Part shown: piece after piece, positions 58,573 to 64,000 of the stretch | Numbering within the stretch: position 1 is the stretch's first letter | Layout of the letters: each line of letters starts with the position of its first letter | DNA from: Chelonoidis abingdonii | Lineage: Eukaryota > Chordata > Testudines > Testudinidae | Length of the DNA stretch: 64,000 nt | Assembly (NCBI RefSeq): GCF_003597395.2 | Contig: NC_133772.1 | Span: 144,401,429-144,465,428, forward strand | Reading direction: 5' to 3' | Translations under genes and position numbers: made by a program | Notes under the pieces: model-generated | Told to the model about the DNA's origin: nothing | Seen by the model: only the letters and a program-made list of their open reading frames with translations | The model's database searches: none

Positions 58573-59658
58573 GGACCATTGCAAACCACACCACTTTCTG
58601 CTCCAAGTGCAAGACTTATTTCTTTGGCCTGCCTTCTCTAATACAAACACAGAGCAATGGGTATAGAGTAGAACCTCAGAGTTATGAACTGACCAGTCAG
58701 CCACACATCTCATTTGGAAGTACACAATCAGACACACAAAAAAATACCCCAAACCCAAACAATACTGTGTTAAACAAGCTACTAAAAAAATCAAGGGAAA
58801 GCAGCATTTTTCTTCTGCAAAGTAAAGTTTCAAAGCACTATTAAGTCAATGTTCAGGGGTAGACTTTTGAAAAAACAACCATAATGTTGTGTTCAGAATT
58901 ACGAACAACCTCCATTCCTGAGATATTCGTAATTCTGAGACTCTATTGTAGTTATATGAAAAACAAAACATCCCACCTGTAACCCACACCTGCCAGGTGT
59001 GGTATTCTGCCCCCTCTAGTGACACTGAGCCCACTTAGAGATTAATGAGGCTGCTACAGATGGAGTGTAGGTTGTCTTAATATGTTTTCTCTGTAATGCT
59101 TCGCCTTAAGAATAAATGTGACGGCTTAGAAAGAACTGTGTTGTAACTTAGAACTGTTGGCCATTACGCTGGCCGTATCATCTGGAGAGAAAGCAAAGCG
59201 CAGATGCTGGCCTGGTGAGGCAATCTGGCTTGTGGGGATATCACGATGTAGGCAGGGAACTTTAAGATCCCTTCCAGTCAGGAGGGAGAAAGACATGGGT
59301 CTCCACCCATGAGAGGTTACAGCCAGGAACTAGGAACCTAGAGTGAGTGCCCTTGAAAGTCCACGTGGGGGGGATACAGGATGCATTTTCTCTGATCTGT
59401 AACAGTAGTATCGGAGAGATAAAAAATATTGATTTTAACTTCACTTATACGAACGATTGTAATCTCACCTACTCTGTGGAGGTCAGCAATCCTGTTTCTT
59501 ATGGGAAGTCCTCTCAAAGGAGCACATAAAAATTCTCCTCAAGGAGTGAGCTACCATGAAAGCAATGATGATTTCATATGTCCAATTTCCATTGCTTTCC
59601 CACTATCTGACAACTGTGAGATAGAAGCAACTTGTTTGCATCTTGCATGCACAGTCTC

Positions 59659-59689
<31 letters not shown>

Positions 59690-60349
59690 TACACACACAC
59701 ACAGAAAATTTTCCTCTTATCTGTAGGTCATCTTCACCTGAGACATTAGCTACCCAAATCCACAGAAGGGGCGCTAACACGCTATCTTCCACACCTGTTT
59801 TGCACATTTTTAAAATTGTTGCTGTTGCCACAAAACATTTTCTTATAAAAATGGCCTTTCAGTCTAAAGGGAAAAAATTATTTTGTTTAACATTTTCCAG
59901 CTTGTCAAACAAACAAACAAACAAACAAACAAAAAAAGGAGGCCAAAAATTGGTTGCCAAAATTTTTGGGTTATCTTTGAAACAAGTTCTCTTCAATAAA
60001 GTTTGGTTCTCTGGTTTTGAACCAGACCGAACACGTTGTTTTTTTACTTAAAGCAGTTTTTAAAAAAACAAAATGTTTTTAAGCTTTCTTTTTTGTAAGA
60101 GAACACACAAGATTCACTGGAAGGTTTGGAAAGAGTTATTTTTAAAACAAACTTTCTTTGAAAAACAGTTTCCATTTTTATTGGTAGCTTTGCTGTCTTT
60201 CTGGCCCTCCATCTGCGTCGTGGTGTTGCACTCCAGCCAATGCTCTCAGATATCAGGATGCAATTAAAACATCAAAATCTTGCCCAGTGAGCATCAGCCA
60301 GCCTTTCTACTTTTCTCAGTGACTCAGGACCAGATGCCCCTCACCCATC
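58573..60349. other. Low-copy stretch with simple repeats
   Basis: A (CT)n then (AC)n tract lies at about 59658-59702, and (AAAC)n at about 59906-59932. No gene or transposon ends were recognised. Confidence 0.5.
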
Positions 60350-61664
60350 CGGTAACATATGTGCATAGTGCCTGTTTGTAGATCCCCATCACTGAAGACT
60401 CATTTGAGTAGTCTTCCAAAGAATGTGCTGGCACAGCGGATCCGATATTTGATTTCTGTATCAGTGCTGGCTGTTTGGGAGAGGTGGCTGCCAAGGTATG
60501 GCAAATGGTCCACATTTTCCAGGGGTTATGCACTGATGGTGATTTGTGGAGTCCGAAGAGTAGTTTGTGCAGATGAGGGCTAGTAGAGTACCTTGGTTTT
60601 CCTGATGTTGAGAGAGAGACCCAGGCTGTAATAGGCATCTTCAAAAAGATTTAAGGTGCTTTGCAGGTCAGCCTCTGTGTGTGCAAGGATGCCGCAGTCG
60701 TCTGAATACTGAAGGTCAGTGATGCCAATTCTCATGATCTTAGATTTTGGTTGGAGATGCCAGAGATTGAGAAGTTGGCCATCCATATGATACTTAATCC
60801 TGACTCCGTCAGGAAGGCAGTCGCAAATCAGAATAAAGGCAAGGTAAATGGAGAAGAGTGTTGGAGAGATAACACAGTCCTCCTTGACACCAGAGAATGA
60901 TGTATGGTTCGGTCTCTGAGTTGTTGCACAGTCATCCCATCACGGAGTAGTCTGATGATGGAAATGAACTTCTGTGGACAGCCAAACCTACATAGCACCT
61001 TCCATAGGGTATCACAACTGATAGAGACACAGGCCTCATTTAGGTCGATGAATGCTATGAACAGCTCCTGGTGTTGCTTTCTGCATTTCTCCTGAATCTG
61101 TTGTGCCATGAAGATCATGTTGGTTGTGCCTTGGGATGGCCTGAAGCCACACTGTGATTCAGGGAGGAGTTCCTTGGCAAGAGGGAGGAGGTGATTCAGT
61201 AGGATCCAGGCAAGAATCTTTTCTGTAATGGAAAGGAGAGCAATACCTCTGTAGTTCCCACACAAGGATATGTCCCCTTTCTTGGATATTGTAACAATGT
61301 TGACGTTCTTAACGTCAGGTGGAATTTCTTCGCAGGTCCAGATTTTCTCAAGGAGTTGGCAACGTTTGTTCTGGAGCATTGTTCCACCAGCTTTAAAAAC
61401 CTCAGCTGGGATGCCATCTGGGCCTGGTGCCTTGTGATTTTTTGTCTGAGTGATGGCACACCGGACTTCCTCAGAAGATGGGGGATCAGCAAGGTGTTCC
61501 CTTGCAAGTACCTGCCCCTCAGTGTGCCTAACAGCTGCCTCCTGGGCACAAATTTTCAGGGGTGATTTGCACCTCAAAACAAGTTGGCCTGCTTTTTGGA
61601 AACCTTCCATGTTGCATCTCTGTTCTGCTGTAGCCAGTGCTGTTTGGCCCAGGGAAGCTGACAT
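60350..61664 (-). pseudogene. Non-LTR retrotransposon reverse transcriptase, broken
   Basis: The minus-strand frame from 61664 to 60828 (278 codons) carries reverse-transcriptase landmarks: APGPDGIP at residues 79-86, NYRGIALLS at 137-145, QCGFRPSQGT at 171-180 and motif A FIDLNEACVSI at 205-215. There the first Asp survives but the usual KAFD is lost. A different frame continues at 60786-60580 with motif C as YSDD (residues 27-30, instead of YADD), so a frameshift lies near 60905. Further downstream, text like PLENVDHLPYLGSHLSQ is preserved with an in-frame stop. No endonuclease was found to the right, so the copy is 5'-truncated at about 61664. It is a LINE, not CR1. I could not fix the clade. 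Confidence 0.85.
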
Positions 61665-63355
61665 TAATGGCCTCCACTATTGCAATTCATGTGATGAACC
61701 CTACTATATATTACAGTATATCCAGTCCCTTTCCCCCGGCACAGTGTATTCTAAGGCCAGGGAAATGCTAGAACAGTGCACAGGATAATCTGTCAGAAAT
61801 CAATTCCATGGGCTAAGTGTAATTGATCATTAAGTGTAGCATATCAGTTCAGGTTGCTTATTGAATTAAAATGAAACTAATATGGTTTTAAGCAAGACTG
61901 AGCAAACAAGATCATGAGGCAGCTAAACAGATCATCAGCAACATAGTTTGCATTGTTAAAATTATTGAGTTAGGATTATTAAAACTACCGGCGAGATTCA
62001 ATCCCTTTATCAAACTGGATTGTCAGGCAGGCCTCCGATAATCATTTGGAAACTGGGAGGCACGTGGCAGCTTTATCAGTGGAAAAGCAAAAGGCTTTAT
62101 CAACTCTTTCTTACCAAATCTTTTTTTGTGTGTTTGTATGTGTGTGTATGGATACTGCATACTTTATATTAAGGAAGCAATGAAGTATTACCACCTGCTA
62201 CAGTCCTGTAGTCGCAGCGAAAGAAATGGTTATTTTTACTCTTCTTGATTTTGTTTATTAAATACAAGTGAGATTTCTTTGATTAACATTATAATATAGC
62301 ATTCTCCCAGGGCTGCCTCTAATTACCCCAAATATCCTCAGCTTTGAAATTTCTCAATATAAATATCCCTAAGATCTAGCAAATGCTACTTTTGAGTACA
62401 ATCTTAGACAGCATGAGCAGCTTTTTTCTCAGGTATGGATGAGTGGGGATTCCTCTTGATGATGAGATACAGTACAAACTGCAGAAAGGAAATTACATAT
62501 CCATCTACTGTGAAGATTTTACTCTCTGTTGTGTTGAAATTCAAACTGAGACATTTACAAGACAGTTATCCTGAATTTGGAATTTTTTGACAATTTCTCT
62601 AGAGCACTTATCTGCAATAGCACATGCAACTGCGGAATGTGAGCGTCTTGGTCCAGAGTCATTTGGGAATGGACATTTGAGATCATGTTAATAAATATAA
62701 TTGAAAGAACCGGAAAAAATGCTTGTTGGAGTGGGACTGGAGCAATGACAGCTACAAGAGAGAAGCTAATTTAGCCAACTCAGTTCCCTACAAATAAAGT
62801 ATCTTTGTTAGCAAGCTAAAGAGGAATACCTCACCACACTCCCGGAAAAGAGCTGGAGATAAATAGAGATGTACTTTTCTTTTTTAAATGAAACGTCTGC
62901 TTTTAAATCATAGTAAGTAGCTGATCTATAATTTCTTTTAGAAATACTTTATAAAATATGACTGTTTTAAATTTCACTGTGGTGTATCATACTGTGCATT
63001 TTAAACAACTGTGTTTTGTAAATATACTTACTGTGGCACTTTAATATACTCCTATGTGCTTTGGGAGGCAAGAACAGCTGTATTTTTGAACTGTTTTAAA
63101 ACTCTGAGCAGATGTCACCCCTTGCAAGAAGGCAGCTCCCTGCAAATCATTCCCTATTGTGAAACACAGACACATAGACCTCATGGAAAAAATCTGAAAA
63201 ATTCTATTCTTACATTTCTCTTCTGCCTGAAACAAAATTTGTGACACGACCAGATTAGACGCAATGGGCCAGATTGTCTTCACACATTCTCTGGGTTGAA
63301 TTAGGAGAGACTCTGCCGACGTCAGTAAAATTACACTGACATAAACATAGCAGAA
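61665..63355. other. Low-copy stretch, possible conserved non-coding core
   Basis: No gene was recognised. The interval of about 61790-62125 is repeat-free and contains dense TF-site-like words (AATTGATCATTAAGTG, GATAATCATTTGG, GGCTTTATCA). A GT-rich tract lies at about 62127-62150. The conserved-element idea is untested. Confidence 0.35.
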
Positions 63356-63480
63356 GGCCCTGATCCTGCAAAACACTTAAGTAACCTCACTGAAGTTAAG
63401 GGGATGTTCATGTGCTGTAAATTATGCATGTGGTTAAGTGCTCTGCTGGATTAAGGCAAATGTGAGAAAAGGATCAGGCC
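63356..63480. repeat. Ancient MITE-like palindromic repeat
   Basis: The ends GGCCCTGATCCTGC and AAGGATCAGGCC are inverted. The interior has ACTTAAG / GTTAAGTGCTCTGCTGGAT phrases. This is a low-divergence example of the old palindromic repeats seen in pieces at 20.2, 43.5 and 47.0 kb. Confidence 0.6.
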
Positions 63481-63652
63481 AGACTCAGTATCACTGGTGG
63501 CAAAACTGGCTGATCATTTTGAGCACCAGATAACTATATAGCATCAGCAGCAGAGAATCCTGTGTCATCTTAGCCGTGTTAGTCTGAATCTGTAAAAGCA
63601 GCAGAGAATCCTGTGGCATCTTATAGACTAACAGACGTTTTGGATCATGAGC

Positions 63653-63680
63653 TTTCGTGAGTGAATACCCACTTCGTCAG
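63653..63680 (-). ncRNA. Hammerhead-like motif in Penelope-like element
   Basis: The minus strand reads CTGACGA, one extra A, arm GTGGG, loop TATTCA, arm CTCAC, then GAAA followed by AGCTCATGATC. Hammerhead cores have CUGANGA, stem II, GAAA, stem III, NUH. Here stem II pairs with one G-T wobble. Against a functional ribozyme: the extra A before stem II, a weakened stem III (AGC/GAT) and no evident stem I. Confidence 0.5.
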
Positions 63681-63752
63681 ATGAATGTAGTGGAAATTTC
63701 CAGGGGCAGGTATATATATGCTAGCAGGCAAGCTAGAGATAACAAGGTTAGT

Positions 63753-64000
63753 TCAATCAGGGAGGATGAGGCCCTGTTCTAGCAGTTGAGGTGTGAAAAC
63801 CAAGGGAGGAGAAACTGGTTCTGTAGTTGCAAGCCATTCACAGTCTTTGTTCAACCCTGAGATGATGGTGTCAAATTTGCAGATGAATTGAAGCTCAGCA
63901 GTTTCTCTTTGAAGTCTGGTCCTGAAGTTTTTTTGCTGCAGGATGGCCACCTTAAGGTCTGCTATAGTGTGGCCAGGGAGGTTGAAGTGTTCTCCTACAG
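63753..64000 (-). CDS. C-terminus of Penelope-like polyprotein, GIY-YIG region (partial)
   Basis: The frame enters from beyond the window and is open for 82 codons to a TGA at 63755-63753. It begins with VGEHFNLPGHTIADLKVAIL and continues to a segment containing ICKFDTIISGLNKD. In Penelope-like retroelements the reverse transcriptase is followed by a GIY-YIG endonuclease. This H-F-N-x-P-G-H ... L-N-x-D wording is typical of the part of that domain downstream of the GIY and YIG strands. The catalytic GIY, YIG and Arg residues would lie upstream, outside the window. There are no stops or frameshifts in the visible part, so the copy may be relatively young. Confidence 0.7.
   Translation of the reverse strand, partial: VGEHFNLPGHTIADLKVAILQQKNFRTRLQRETAELQFICKFDTIISGLNKDCEWLATTEPVSPPLVFTPQLLEQGLILPD

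Larger units (their letters stand above)
63546..64000 (-). mobile_element. Penelope-like element, 3' end, runs off the window
   Basis: On the minus strand the element consists of a reading frame to 63753, a short untranslated stretch, a CTGACGA-hairpin-GAAA motif (63680 to 63653), and the TCTGTTAGTCTATAAGATGCC tail shared with the short copies at 17.5 and 18.7 kb. The block AGCAGCAGAGAATCCTGTG occurs twice (63546-63564 and 63597-63615), as if a second partial unit follows in tandem, an arrangement known from Penelope elements. The rest of the element lies beyond position 64000. Confidence 0.75.

Noticed and set aside
59632..60051. 139-codon plus-strand frame
   Set aside because: Much of it translates the (CT)n/(AC)n and (AAAC)n simple repeats.
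1..64000. CRISPR array, prophage, toxin or bacterial operon
   Set aside because: No regular repeat-spacer pattern, ribosome-binding-site spaced genes or dense coding are present. All evidence points to vertebrate nuclear DNA.

Overview
The window looks like nuclear DNA of a turtle, probably a hidden-necked (cryptodiran) one. The evidence is its repeats: CR1 LINEs whose antisense strand has the wording typical of turtle genomes, a tRNA-headed SINE with a CR1-like tail, several turtle-type long terminal repeats (LTRs), many hAT and PIF/Harbinger-like DNA elements with intact target-site duplications, and a Penelope-like element. No host protein-coding exon, tRNA, rRNA, CRISPR array or bacterial-type operon could be recognised. 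Nearly all open frames in the window are chance frames or relics of retroelements, so the segment is best read as intergenic or deep intronic.

Layout. 0-13 kb: mostly low-copy sequence with three solo LTRs that keep their duplications (1699-2160, 2657-3710, 5860-6814), a short Penelope-type SINE (3769-3865), a hAT element (4423-4856), a tRNA-derived SINE (about 5573-5740), a CR1 3' end (8850-9130) and a MIR-like SINE (10625-10745). 13.3-17.8 kb: an old CR1 copy on the minus strand with endonuclease and reverse-transcriptase remnants, split by an LTR, a second CR1 fragment and a hammerhead-like SINE. 18.4-29.4 kb: a truncated LTR, a Harbinger-like element split by a SINE, a head-to-head SINE palindrome, a CR1 fragment, a hAT element with a smaller hAT nested in it, then long low-copy stretches. 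30-39.3 kb: a full LTR, a CR1 copy cut by an LTR and by a hAT element, and inside that hAT element a minisatellite, a 25-N gap and a noisy duplicate of the neighbouring sequence that looks like an assembly artefact. 38.1-44.1 kb: an LTR, two 294-bp hairpin-rich elements and a 1.66-kb Harbinger-like element with a nested hAT. 44-60 kb: low-copy DNA with hAT elements at 48.1, 49.7, 54.0 and 58.2 kb and CR1 ends at 45.3, 52.1 and 55.4 kb. 60.3-64 kb: a broken LINE reverse transcriptase, a low-copy stretch with possible conserved non-coding sequence, and the 3' end of a Penelope-like element with a GIY-YIG-type reading frame running off the window edge.

The most interesting biological signal is a recurrent CTGANGA / hairpin / GAAA arrangement. 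It is shared by the Penelope-like element and several short interspersed copies, and different subfamilies have different but still self-complementary hairpin arms. It resembles a hammerhead ribozyme core. The most important technical signal is the suspect assembly at about 34.37-37.17 kb.
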